NCBI RefSeq assembly: GCF_012849375.1
Contig: NZ_CP051684.1
Coordinates: 6,076,001 to 6,140,000, forward strand
From: Duganella dendranthematis
GTDB lineage: Bacteria > Pseudomonadota > Gammaproteobacteria > Burkholderiales > Burkholderiaceae_D
Length of the DNA: 64,000 bases
Reading direction: 5' to 3'
In this document: positions 45,291-53,489 of the stretch, one piece after another
How the letters are laid out: each line of letters starts with the position of its first letter
Numbering within the stretch: the first letter of the stretch is position 1
Notes under the pieces: model-generated
The model's database searches: none
Seen by the model: only the letters and a program-made list of their open reading frames with translations
Told to the model about the DNA's origin: nothing
Translations under genes and position numbers: made by a program

Positions 45291-46300
45291 TTAATCAAGA
45301 GTGCTGCCAGAGCGCAGCGCTTCCAGTTGTTTGGTTTTGGCTTTGTTGATCATGGCGCGTGCTGCGTTGCTGCCAGGATCGAATTCAAGGACGTTTTCGG
45401 CGGTGGCGATGGCTTTGTCGTACTGTTTGTTCTCGATGTAGCCGTTGGCTTTGGCGAGCAGCGTCGAGACCTTGCGGGCCATGATTTCGGCCGCATCTGA
45501 ATTGCCCGCCGGCGCGGCGAGGGCCGCTGCCGGGGCGCGGGTGGCGTGACGCGCGCGCGCGCGTCCGCCTTGGCTGCCGCCGCAGGTTTGGCAACAACTG
45601 GCGCGACGACCACCGGGACCGGCACTGGGGCTGCCGGTTCAGCAACGATCGCTGGCGCGGTTTGCTCAGGCGTTGGCTCAGGCGTTGGCGCAGGTGCTGG
45701 CGCTGTCGCCACTTCCGCCGGGGCGGCAACCACGGGAACTGCAGCCATCGCCGGCGCTTCGGCACTGGTGCGCTTGTAGGCGTAGAAAGCGCCGCCGGTT
45801 GCCACGGCAACAACGCAGACTGCGGCGGCAATTTTGGGCAGCAATGATGCCTGCTTGCCGGGAAGTTCCACAGGCGCAGCAGGCACGGGCGGAATCACCG
45901 GCTTAGGCGGCGTGACCGGCGCAGGTGTTTCGATTGACTCAGGCGGCGTGACCGGCGCAGCTGATTCAATTGGCGCGGGCGTCGTCATCGGCTCAGGTAC
46001 TGAAATCGGCGCAGGCGGCTCGATTGACGGCGGCGCGACCGGCTCAGCGGTCGTGATAGACGCAGCTGGCGCGATAGACTCCGGCGCTGCTACTACTTCT
46101 GGCGGCGCGACCGACGCGGGTTCAATGGCAGCTGAAGCCGGAGTACCGCACTGCTTGCAGAACTTCGCGCCTGCCTGTAGCGGCGCATTGCAAGTCACAC
46201 AAGCCAGCGGCGCGACAGGCGCAGCCAGCGCATCGCCACAAAACTTGCAAAACTTAACACCCGGCCGATTATCATTGCCACATTTTGCGCAACTGCTCAT
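45291..46300 (-). CDS. Zinc-ribbon/TPR membrane protein, frameshifted at a (CG)7 tract
   Basis: The 5' part (46300 inward) encodes two ribbons (CAKCGNDNRPGVKFCKFCG and CVTCNAPLQAGAKFCKQCG), a Pro/Ile/Glu-rich linker and a membrane helix (LLPKIAAAVCVVAVATGGAFYAY). After the CG-repeat at 45550-45563 the frame turns to Arg/Ser-rich nonsense and stops at 45350. The proper frame resumes as a TPR-like tail (AKANGYIENKQYDKAIATAENVLEFDP split here for length) ending at 45291. Removing one CG pair restores one 336-residue frame. This may be slippage, possibly phase variation, or a sequencing error. First gene of the zinc-ribbon operon. Confidence 0.7.
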
Positions 46301-46483
46301 GACACTCCTTGCAAGTAAAGATATCTAAATCATCAAAAGAAGTGTACTACAGGAAATAATTTACTGAAAGCAAAAGTGATCTATTTCGTAATTTACTCAC
46401 GGAAATAGTTGCCAGCTGCGGATTGCTACGGCCAGTATGGAACGCAGGAGGATGAGGGATCTGATCTAGATCTGATGTGGCGC

Positions 46484-46515
46484 AAATAAAAAACGGCACG
46501 CCGTAGCGTGCCGTT
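46484..46515 (-). terminator. Intrinsic terminator after the CoA-transferase genes
   Basis: Arms AACGGCACG (46492-46500) and CGTGCCGTT (46507-46515) pair perfectly around a 6-base loop. On the minus strand they are followed by TTTTTTATTT. It lies 19 bases past the stop of the B subunit gene. Confidence 0.9.
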
Positions 46516-46533
46516 GCATTGAATCAAAACTTT

Positions 46534-47184
46534 TTACAGCGCAGCAAAGAGCAGCTTGACGCCGGTGGCGGCCTGGATCTGGTCCTTGGTCACGCCCGGC
46601 GCCAGTTCGGTCACCTTCAGGCCGGTATCGCTCACTTCCAGCACGCCGAGGTCGGTGATCACCAGGTCCACCACGCCAACGCCGGTCAGCGGCAGGTCGC
46701 ATTTCGGCAGCAGCTTGTGCGAGGTCGAGCCGTCCTTGGCGGTGGCCACGTGCTCCATCAGCACCACCACTTTCTTGACGCCGGCCACCAGATCCATCGC
46801 GCCGCCCATGCCCTTGACCATTTTGCCCGGAATCATCCAGTTGGCCAGGTCGCCCTGCTCCGACACCTGCATCGCCCCCAGGATGGCCAGGTTGATCTTG
46901 CCGCCGCGGATCATGCCGAACGAGTCGGCCGAGCTGAAATAGGCCGAGCCCGGCAGCGCCGTCACGGTCTGCTTGCCGGCGTTGATCAGGTCGGCGTCGA
47001 TCTCTGCTTCGGTCGGGAACGGGCCGATGCCCAGCAGGCCGTTTTCCGATTGCAGGAAGACTTCGATGCCGGTCGGCACATAATTGGCCACCAGCGTCGG
47101 CAAGCCGATGCCGAGGTTGACGTAGTAACCGTCCTGCAGTTCCTTGGCTGCGCGCGCAGCCATTTCATCACGAGTCCATGCCAT
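46534..47184 (-). CDS. scoB: 3-oxoacid CoA-transferase subunit B
   Basis: 216 residues of the class I CoA-transferase family. The catalytic Glu lies in [12 protein letters not shown] near residue 46; [13 protein letters not shown] and [18 protein letters not shown] are typical of succinyl-CoA:3-ketoacid (acetoacetate) transferase subunit B. It moves CoA from succinyl-CoA to acetoacetate for ketone-body or polyhydroxybutyrate catabolism. It lies 14 bases after subunit A and a strong terminator follows. An adipate/3-oxoadipate transferase is the alternative; the neighbouring SDR and ETF-QO genes favour acyl/ketone metabolism. Confidence 0.93.
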   Translation of the reverse strand: MAWTRDEMAARAAKELQDGYYVNLGIGLPTLVANYVPTGIEVFLQSENGLLGIGPFPTEAEIDADLINAGKQTVTALPGSAYFSSADSFGMIRGGKINLAILGAMQVSEQGDLANWMIPGKMVKGMGGAMDLVAGVKKVVVLMEHVATAKDGSTSHKLLPKCDLPLTGVGVVDLVITDLGVLEVSDTGLKVTELAPGVTKDQIQAATGVKLLFAAL

Positions 47185-47198
47185 GATTATGTTCTCCG

Positions 47199-47906
47199 TT
47201 ATTCTTGGTTGGCGGCGCGAATGGTGCGCTGCTCGATGCGTTTTTCCGGCGTGGCGTTGACCACAATGCGATGCACATAGATGCTGGGCAGGTGCACCTG
47301 GTCCGGATCAATCTCGCCGGTTTCCACCAGCTGTTCGACTTCGGCGATGCAGATCTTGCCGGCCATGGCGGCGTTGGGGTTGAAATTGCGCGCGGTCTTG
47401 CGGAACACCAGGTTGCCGGCCTTATCGGCCTTCCAAGCCTTGACCAGTGCCACGTCGGCTACCAGACTGCGCTCCATCACGTATTGTTCGCCGTCAAACT
47501 CGCGGATTTCCTTACCGTCGGCGACGATGGTGCCGACGCCGGTCTTGGTGAAGAAGGCCGGAATGCCGGCGCCGCCGGCGCGCAGTTTCTCGGCCAGCGT
47601 GCCCTGCGGCGTAAATTCCAGTTCCAGTTCGCCGGCCAGGTACTGGCGCGCGAACTCCTTGTTTTCGCCCACGTAGGAGGCGATCATCTTTTTAATCTGG
47701 CGAGTCTCCAGCAACTGGCCGAGGCCGAAACCGTCGACACCGGCGTTGTTGGAGATGGCGGTCAGGCCAGTGACGCCGGAATCGCGCAGTGCGCCGATCA
47801 GCGCCTCCGGGATGCCGCACAGGCCGAAGCCGCCAACGGCAATGGTCTGGCCGTTCTGGACGACGCCGTTCAAGGCGGAAGCTGCGTCCGGATAGATCTT
47901 GTTCAT
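47199..47906 (-). CDS. scoA: 3-oxoacid CoA-transferase subunit A
   Basis: 235 residues with the CoA-binding motif [13 protein letters not shown] near the N-terminus, typical of ScoA/SCOT subunit A. It pairs with the B subunit immediately downstream. An AAGGGAC ribosome site precedes ATG 47906. It is divergent from the PAS-LuxR regulator, with about 130 bases between, so that regulator may control the pair. Confidence 0.93.
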   Translation of the reverse strand: MNKIYPDAASALNGVVQNGQTIAVGGFGLCGIPEALIGALRDSGVTGLTAISNNAGVDGFGLGQLLETRQIKKMIASYVGENKEFARQYLAGELELEFTPQGTLAEKLRAGGAGIPAFFTKTGVGTIVADGKEIREFDGEQYVMERSLVADVALVKAWKADKAGNLVFRKTARNFNPNAAMAGKICIAEVEQLVETGEIDPDQVHLPSIYVHRIVVNATPEKRIEQRTIRAANQE

Positions 47907-48038
47907 GGATGTCCCTTTATGATTTATGTTGCGTGTGCCTTGCCAACGATGTTAAATACGTTAGCGATGCGGCGATCCAGCATAGAATACGCCCATCGAA
48001 AGTTCAATACCGTAGAAATACCTGCACCCTACCCATAC

Positions 48039-48599
48039 ATGCGCGCTCAGCCGATTATTGATTACGAATCGATTTTCCTTCATGCGCCAGTCGGCATGTG
48101 CATTTCGGAAAATCGCACCATCCAGACCTGCAATGGCGCGCTGGCGGCCATGTTCGGCTACACCCGCGACCAGCTCGAAGGCCTGTCCTTCCTGGTGCTG
48201 TATCCGACCATGGACGAATTCCTGCGCACCGGCGACCGCATCGTGCCGATCATGAACGCCAAGGGCCGCTATTCCGACGAGCGCATCATGCGCCGCGCCG
48301 ATGGCGAACTGTTCTGGTGTCACGTCACCGGCCACGCGATGCTGTCCGACGCCCCGCTTGGCGCCGGCATCTGGACCTTCGAGGACGTCAGCGAAAAACG
48401 GCCGGTCACCGCCGAACTGACGCCGCGCGAACGTGAAATCGCCGCCCTGCTGGTGGAAGGCAAGACCAGCAAAACCATCGCCCGCCAGGTCGATCTCAGC
48501 CCGCGCACGGTGGAAATGCACCGTGCCAAGCTGATGCGCAAGTTCTCGGCGTCCACCTCTTCCGAGTTGGTGCACAAATTGGTGGGTGTCCAGCTTTAA
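48039..48599 (+). CDS. PAS-LuxR family transcriptional regulator
   Basis: 186 residues: PAS sensor domain (about 8-115; IFLHAPVGMCISENRTIQ, FGYTRDQLEGLSF) and a C-terminal LuxR helix-turn-helix (LTPREREIAALLVEGKTSKT then SPRTVEMHRAKLMRKF). ATG 48039 starts just before the PAS; the open frame runs far upstream only because it overlaps the antisense coding sequence. An ATG at 47949 is possible. No ribosome site is clear for either. Divergent from the CoA-transferase genes and convergent with the SDR gene (shared TTAA). Likely local regulator, ligand unknown. Confidence 0.86.
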   Translation: MRAQPIIDYESIFLHAPVGMCISENRTIQTCNGALAAMFGYTRDQLEGLSFLVLYPTMDEFLRTGDRIVPIMNAKGRYSDERIMRRADGELFWCHVTGHAMLSDAPLGAGIWTFEDVSEKRPVTAELTPREREIAALLVEGKTSKTIARQVDLSPRTVEMHRAKLMRKFSASTSSELVHKLVGVQL

Positions 48600-49372
48600 G
48601 TCGCGGTCATGCCGTCGTCAGCGGAAATGATTGCGCCGTTGATGAAGTTGGAATCCTCGCCGGCCAGCAGCAACAGCAGGCCGTCCAGGTCTTCCGGCTT
48701 GCCGGGACGCTTGCGCGGCAGCATCTGCACCAGCTTTTGGCCCTGCTCGCTGGCGAAATAATCCTCGTTGATCTCGGTCGAAATATAGCCCGGGCAAATG
48801 GCGTTGGTGTTGATGCCGTACTTGCCCCACTCCACCGCCATGGCCTTGGTCATCTGCACCACGCCAGCCTTGCTCATGCAGTAGACGCCGATCTGCGGCA
48901 GCACGCGCAGCCCCGCCACCGAGGCGATATTGATGATGCGGTGCTGCTTGCCGGGATCGCCCTTGGCGCGCGCGATCATGCGCTTGGCGGTCTCCTGCGC
49001 CACAAAAAAGGCGCCGCGCAGATTGGTGTCCATCACGAACGCATAGTCGTCCGGCGTCACGTCCACCAGCCGCTGGGTGGTCGACACGCCCGAGTTGTTG
49101 ACCAGGATGTCGATCGGTCCCGCTTCGGTCTCGGCGTGGGCGATGGCCGACTTGATGCTGGCGTAATCGGTCACATCCAGGCTGACCACATGGGCGGCGC
49201 CGCCGTCGGCCTCGATCTCGGCGCGCAGCTCTTTCAGCCGCTCGGTGCGGCGCGAGGCCAGCACCACTTGCGCGCCCGCCTGGGCCAGCACTTTGGCAAA
49301 CCGGGCTCCCAGACCGCTGGAGGCGCCGGTGATCAGCGCAATTTTTCCCTCAAAGTTAACTTCTATGCCCAC
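48596..49372 (-). CDS. SDR-family NAD(P)-dependent oxidoreductase
   Basis: 258 residues of a classical short-chain dehydrogenase: cofactor motif TGASSGLG near residue 16, NNSG, catalytic Ser in INIASVAG and YxxxK in YCMSKAG, and the CPGYISTEI loop. Substrate cannot be read from sequence. Next to CoA-transferase genes, it could be a 3-hydroxyacyl or 3-hydroxybutyrate-type dehydrogenase, but this is inferred. The stop shares TTAA with the regulator gene. Confidence 0.92.
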   Translation of the reverse strand: MGIEVNFEGKIALITGASSGLGARFAKVLAQAGAQVVLASRRTERLKELRAEIEADGGAAHVVSLDVTDYASIKSAIAHAETEAGPIDILVNNSGVSTTQRLVDVTPDDYAFVMDTNLRGAFFVAQETAKRMIARAKGDPGKQHRIINIASVAGLRVLPQIGVYCMSKAGVVQMTKAMAVEWGKYGINTNAICPGYISTEINEDYFASEQGQKLVQMLPRKRPGKPEDLDGLLLLLAGEDSNFINGAIISADDGMTAT

Positions 49373-49541
49373 GTGATGCTCCTGTGTGTTGGTTGCTGTC
49401 TAAGCGTAATCATTACACAAATCGCCAGTATTAGATTGCGGTGTCTAATAATGTCGCGGAAAATGGCAGCAATCCAGCAGAAAAAGAAGCACACTCGTGC
49501 TAAAATTTTTACATTCATCAAAACCACTATAACAATAGACC

Positions 49542-51218
49542 ATGACCCAGCCTCAATCCTTAGTAGAACAGTACGGCCCACGCGATGCGATGGAGTATGA
49601 CGTCGTCATCGTCGGCGGCGGCCCGGCAGGCTTGTCGGCAGCGATCAAGATCAAACAGCTGGCTGCGGCCAAGGGCCAGGAAGTGTCCGTCGTCGTGCTG
49701 GAAAAAGGCGGCGAACTGGGTGCCCACATCCTGTCCGGCGCCGTGATGGACCCCCAGGCGCTAACCGAACTGATCCCGGACTGGAAAGAAAAAGGCGCAC
49801 CGCTCAACACCGCCGTCACCGAAGACCGCGTGCTGTTCCTGACCGAGACCGGCTCCTTCAAGACCCCGAACTTCCTGCTGCCGAAGTGTTTTGAAAACCA
49901 CGGCAACTACGTCATCTCGCTGGGCAATGTGGTGCGCTGGCTGGGCCAGCAGGCCGAAGCGCTGGGCGTGGAAATCTTCCCCGGCTTTGCCGCCGCCGAA
50001 ATCCTGTACAACGACGACGGCTCGGTCAAGGGCATCGCCACCGGCAATATGGGCGTCAAGCGCGACGGCGAAGCCGGTCCGGAATTCCAGCTGGGCATGG
50101 AACTGCACGGCAAATACACACTGTTCGCCGAAGGTTCGCGCGGCCACCTGGGCAAGCAGCTGATGGCCAAGTACGACCTGAACAAGGGTAAAGACCCGCA
50201 GTCGTACGGCATCGGCATTAAAGAGTTGTGGGAAATCGATCCGGCCAAGCATCAGCCCGGCCTGGTGATCCACACCACCGGCTGGCCGCTGGACAGCAAA
50301 ACCTACGGCGGCTCCTTCCTGTATCACCTGGAAAACAACCAGGTGATGGTCGGCTACGTGGTCGGCCTGAACTATGCCAACCCTTACCTGTCGCCGTACG
50401 AAGAATTCCAGCGCTACAAGACTCACCCGGAAATCCGCCAGTTCCTCGAAGGCGGCAAGCGCATCTCGTATGGTGCCCGCGCGATCACCGCCGGCGGCCT
50501 GCAATCGCTGCCGAAGCTGGTATTCCCGGGCGGCGCGCTGATCGGTTGCGACGCCGGTTTCCTGAATATGAGCCGCATCAAGGGCAGCCACGCGGCGATC
50601 AAGTCCGGCATGCTGGCCGCCGACGCCGTGTTCGAGGCGCTGGGCGCCGGCCGCCAGGCCGACGAGCTGGCCGCCTACCCGGTCGCGTTTGAACAGTCGT
50701 GGCTCCACGAAGAGCTGCACGTGGCGCGCAACGTCAAGCCGTGGCTGAACAAGGGGCTGTACCTGGGTTCGCTGATGACCGGCATCGACCAGATCGTGTT
50801 CCGCGGCAAAGCGCCATGGACGCTGCGCCACTCGCACGCCGATCACGAGTGCCTGAAGCCGGCCTCGCAGTTCACGCCAATTAATTACCCCAAACCGGAT
50901 GGCAAGCTGACCTTCGACCGCCTGTCGTCGGTGTTTATCTCCAACACCAACCACGCGGAGGACCAGCCGATCCACCTGACGCTGAAGAACGCCAGCGTGC
51001 CGGTGGATGTCAACCTGGCCCAGTACGCCGGTCCGGAACAGCGCTACTGCCCGGCCGGGGTGTATGAATTCGTCAAGACCGACGACGGCGGCGACCGCCT
51101 GCAGATCAACGCCCAGAACTGCGTGCATTGCAAAACCTGCGATATCAAGGATCCGACCCAGAACATCGTCTGGGTGACGCCGGAAGGCGGCGGCGGCCCG
51201 AACTATCCAAATATGTAA
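49542..51218 (+). CDS. Electron transfer flavoprotein-ubiquinone oxidoreductase
   Basis: 558 residues. FAD-binding motif VVIVGGGPAGLSAAIKIKQ, the ETF-QO blocks GAHILSGAVMDPQALTELIP and GCDAGFLNMSRIKGSHAAIK, and the C-terminal 4Fe-4S segment NCVHCKTCDIKDPTQNIVW. It passes electrons from ETF (acyl-CoA dehydrogenases, etc.) to ubiquinone at the inner membrane. Monocistronic, with its own terminator. Fits the fatty-acid/ketone-body theme of the neighbouring genes. Confidence 0.97.
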   Translation: MTQPQSLVEQYGPRDAMEYDVVIVGGGPAGLSAAIKIKQLAAAKGQEVSVVVLEKGGELGAHILSGAVMDPQALTELIPDWKEKGAPLNTAVTEDRVLFLTETGSFKTPNFLLPKCFENHGNYVISLGNVVRWLGQQAEALGVEIFPGFAAAEILYNDDGSVKGIATGNMGVKRDGEAGPEFQLGMELHGKYTLFAEGSRGHLGKQLMAKYDLNKGKDPQSYGIGIKELWEIDPAKHQPGLVIHTTGWPLDSKTYGGSFLYHLENNQVMVGYVVGLNYANPYLSPYEEFQRYKTHPEIRQFLEGGKRISYGARAITAGGLQSLPKLVFPGGALIGCDAGFLNMSRIKGSHAAIKSGMLAADAVFEALGAGRQADELAAYPVAFEQSWLHEELHVARNVKPWLNKGLYLGSLMTGIDQIVFRGKAPWTLRHSHADHECLKPASQFTPINYPKPDGKLTFDRLSSVFISNTNHAEDQPIHLTLKNASVPVDVNLAQYAGPEQRYCPAGVYEFVKTDDGGDRLQINAQNCVHCKTCDIKDPTQNIVWVTPEGGGGPNYPNM

Positions 51219-51238
51219 ACAAAAGCAACACCTTAAAA

Positions 51239-51270
51239 ACAGCGCGGCTCACCACCGCGCTGTTTTTATT
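51239..51270 (+). terminator. Intrinsic terminator of the ETF-QO gene
   Basis: ACAGCGCGG (51239-51247) pairs with CCGCGCTGT (51255-51263) around a 7-base loop, followed by TTTTATTTG. It lies 20 bases after the stop. An A-run before the left arm gives it some activity in the other direction as well. Confidence 0.9.
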
Positions 51271-51475
51271 TGATCCTCAGCCATAATCGGCCCATAATCA
51301 CCCGGTGGCAGCGGCCACAAACGACGTAAAACAGCGGCTCGCAGCGCGATTACAAATTATTTTCAATAAATTTCCGCGAAGCATTTAATGTCCTTCCAGA
51401 TACGGTCGTCTTGTACTTGGGAGAGCGCAAAAGATTCGTTGCTCCGAACTGAATCCACCTACCAGGAGTTATTTC

Positions 51476-52396
51476 ATGCTGAGCCTTCACACCAACGCCG
51501 CGGCCCTTTCCGCACAGAACTCGATCTCCCGCACCCAGTCGGCCCTGTCGACCTCGCAGACCCGCCTGAGCACCGGCTTCCGTGTCAATTCGGCAATGGA
51601 TGACGCAGCAGGCCTGCAGATCGCAACCCGCCTGAAAGCGCAAACCAGCGGTATGGCCATGGCCATGCGCAACACCCAGAACTCGATCTCGCTGCTGCAA
51701 ACCGGCGAAGGCGCGCTGGACGAAACCACCAACATCCTGACCCGCATGAAGGATCTGGCCACCCAATCGGCGGATGCCTCCTCGACCTCGGCTGACCGTA
51801 CCGCAATGCAAGCTGAATACAACGCCCTGACCAACGAGCTGACCAACATCGTTGGCAACACCTCGTTCGGCGGCAGCAAGCTGTTCGCGACCACCGCCAG
51901 CGGCCCATCGAGCACCTTCCAGAACGCCACCCTGACGTTCCAGATCGGCGCTTCGAAAGACGAAAAAATGGACGTCACCGAACTGGCAACCGCCGTCGGC
52001 TCGATGACCGATGCACTGGGTTCGGCAGCTCTGTCGTTCAGCGCTGACGGCACCGCCGGCACCGCTGGCGGCACCGAAATCAGCGACACCGTCGCTGACG
52101 ACGGCTCGGGCGGCACCAACGCCAATGCCACCATCGACCTGCTGAAAACCGCAATCGACAAAGTGGGTTCGATGCGTTCGCAGATGGGTGCAATCGCTAA
52201 CCGTCTGGACCACGTGTACAACAACTTGCAAAACATCTCGAGCAACACGCAGGCTGCTACCGGCCGTATCATGGACACCGACTTCGCGGCCGAATCGTCG
52301 AACATGACCTCGTCGCAGATGCTGCTGCAAGCTGGCACCGCGATGCTGAAGCAGTCGAACAGCACCTCGTCGCTGGTTATGTCCCTGCTGCAGTAA
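51476..52396 (+). CDS. fliC: Flagellin, short lateral-type
   Basis: 306 residues. Conserved D0/D1 ends: SLHTNAAALSAQNSISRTQ at the start and NRLDHVYNNLQNISSNTQAA ... MLKQSNSTSSLVMSLLQ at the end. A short Ser/Thr/Gly-rich variable middle (about 170-215) is a likely glycosylation region. AGGAGTT precedes the ATG. It resembles the short flagellins of lateral or secondary systems. Followed by a palindrome and a strong terminator, so transcribed alone. The FliK-like and TPR glycosyltransferase genes lie next on the same strand. Confidence 0.95.
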   Translation: MLSLHTNAAALSAQNSISRTQSALSTSQTRLSTGFRVNSAMDDAAGLQIATRLKAQTSGMAMAMRNTQNSISLLQTGEGALDETTNILTRMKDLATQSADASSTSADRTAMQAEYNALTNELTNIVGNTSFGGSKLFATTASGPSSTFQNATLTFQIGASKDEKMDVTELATAVGSMTDALGSAALSFSADGTAGTAGGTEISDTVADDGSGGTNANATIDLLKTAIDKVGSMRSQMGAIANRLDHVYNNLQNISSNTQAATGRIMDTDFAAESSNMTSSQMLLQAGTAMLKQSNSTSSLVMSLLQ

Positions 52397-52408
52397 TCGT
52401 AGTACTAT

Positions 52409-52433
52409 CCGGATATGTCAAGCGCATATCCGG
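52409..52433. repeat. Perfect inverted repeat downstream of flagellin
   Basis: CCGGATATG (52409-52417) and CATATCCGG (52425-52433) pair perfectly around a 7-base loop, in the 3' untranslated part before the terminator. No T-run follows, so it is probably an mRNA-stabilising hairpin or a regulator site rather than a terminator. Confidence 0.6.
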
Positions 52434-52445
52434 ATCGACCAAAGG

Positions 52446-52477
52446 GCCAACCGGAACACTTCGGTTGGCTTTTTTTA
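52446..52477 (+). terminator. Intrinsic terminator of the flagellin gene
   Basis: GCCAACCG (52446-52453) pairs with CGGTTGGC (52462-52469), followed by TTTTTTTAT. It is about 50 bases past the flagellin stop and ends just before the FliK-like gene. Confidence 0.92.
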
Positions 52478-52503
52478 TACCCCCGATTTAAGAAAGCAAG
52501 CTG

Positions 52504-53439
52504 ATGGCGGTAGATCGTATCGGACCAGCAACGCGCCCGATCAGTGTTCCGGACCGGCCGCAGGCGCAGCCAGGCCAGATCGCGCGCGCGCCAGGCAGCG
52601 AAGGCCCGCTCGACACCGACTTCGCCCTCGGTCCGCCGGCGCCGAACGGCGCCATTGGTCCGAATGCGGTCGGCGCCATTCTCGACGGCCCCGATAGCGC
52701 GCCGCTGGCTCCTACCGCCGCCGATGCGCTGGCCGCCGCGCTGGCCGAAATGCCGGACGGCGCCGACCCGGCGGCCATGCGGCCAAACCAGGTATTCCTG
52801 TCGCGCCAGCTGGTGTGGCAACCGCCCGATACCAATCTGATGGCCGCCTCCTGGCAAGTCATGATACGCACCTACGGCGAGCAGCGCGCCGCCTGGCTGG
52901 AACAGGCGCGCGGCCAGCATGTGCCGGCCAGCCTGTTCATGGCGGACCAGTCGCCGCGCGACAGCCGCCCCGGCATGCCGCTGGTGACCGAGATGGAGCC
53001 ATGGCGCTTTGCCGTGTTCGCCTGGGGCGCCGAACGGCTGGTGCTCAAGGTGGTGGTCAAGGAAGACGAGGAGTACGACCGCCAGCGCCGTCGCCGGTCG
53101 CGGGGCGCGTTGCGGCTGGAAATGATGTTGCCCGGCATAGGCCGGGTGGTGATCCAGATGGAGCCTGCCAGCGGCAATGGCGTGGTGATGGAAATCGGCG
53201 CGGCCCAAACCGCCGCCATGCAACACATGCGCGACATCCTGCCACGACTGGCGGCGGTGGTCGGCCACGCTGGCCTGACCATCCTGCGCTGCCGCCTGCG
53301 GCGCGAACTGCCGCCGAACGGCGACCACCTGCAGCCGACGCCGCTGCACACAGCAGCGCTGACCACGGCGCTGTTCAAGGCCATGGCCGAAGTGGCGACG
53401 CTGCTGTCGCGGCCCGCCGTTGCCGACGAACTGCAATAA
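52504..53439 (+). CDS. FliK-like flagellar hook-length control domain protein
   Basis: 311 residues. A Pro/Ala-rich N-terminal linker precedes a C-terminal part resembling the Flg_hook domain of FliK (RLEMMLPGIGRVVIQMEP; AAMQHMRDILPRLAAVVG; LTILRCRL). FliK sets hook length and triggers the substrate switch of FlhB. The body is shorter than classical FliK and the recognition rests on the C-terminal pattern only. It lies between flagellin and the TPR glycosyltransferase, unlike primary systems where fliK is with hook genes. Confidence 0.68.
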   Translation: MAVDRIGPATRPISVPDRPQAQPGQIARAPGSEGPLDTDFALGPPAPNGAIGPNAVGAILDGPDSAPLAPTAADALAAALAEMPDGADPAAMRPNQVFLSRQLVWQPPDTNLMAASWQVMIRTYGEQRAAWLEQARGQHVPASLFMADQSPRDSRPGMPLVTEMEPWRFAVFAWGAERLVLKVVVKEDEEYDRQRRRRSRGALRLEMMLPGIGRVVIQMEPASGNGVVMEIGAAQTAAMQHMRDILPRLAAVVGHAGLTILRCRLRRELPPNGDHLQPTPLHTAALTTALFKAMAEVATLLSRPAVADELQ

Positions 53440-53489
53440 GGCGCGGCTTTTCGGCGAGCGCCGCCCCCCAGGCCGGGTGAGGCTCAGGT

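Noticed and set aside
51340..51475. Sigma-28 promoter for flagellin
   Set aside because: No TAAA plus GCCGATAA pair with the right spacing could be found in the leader; only weak partial matches.
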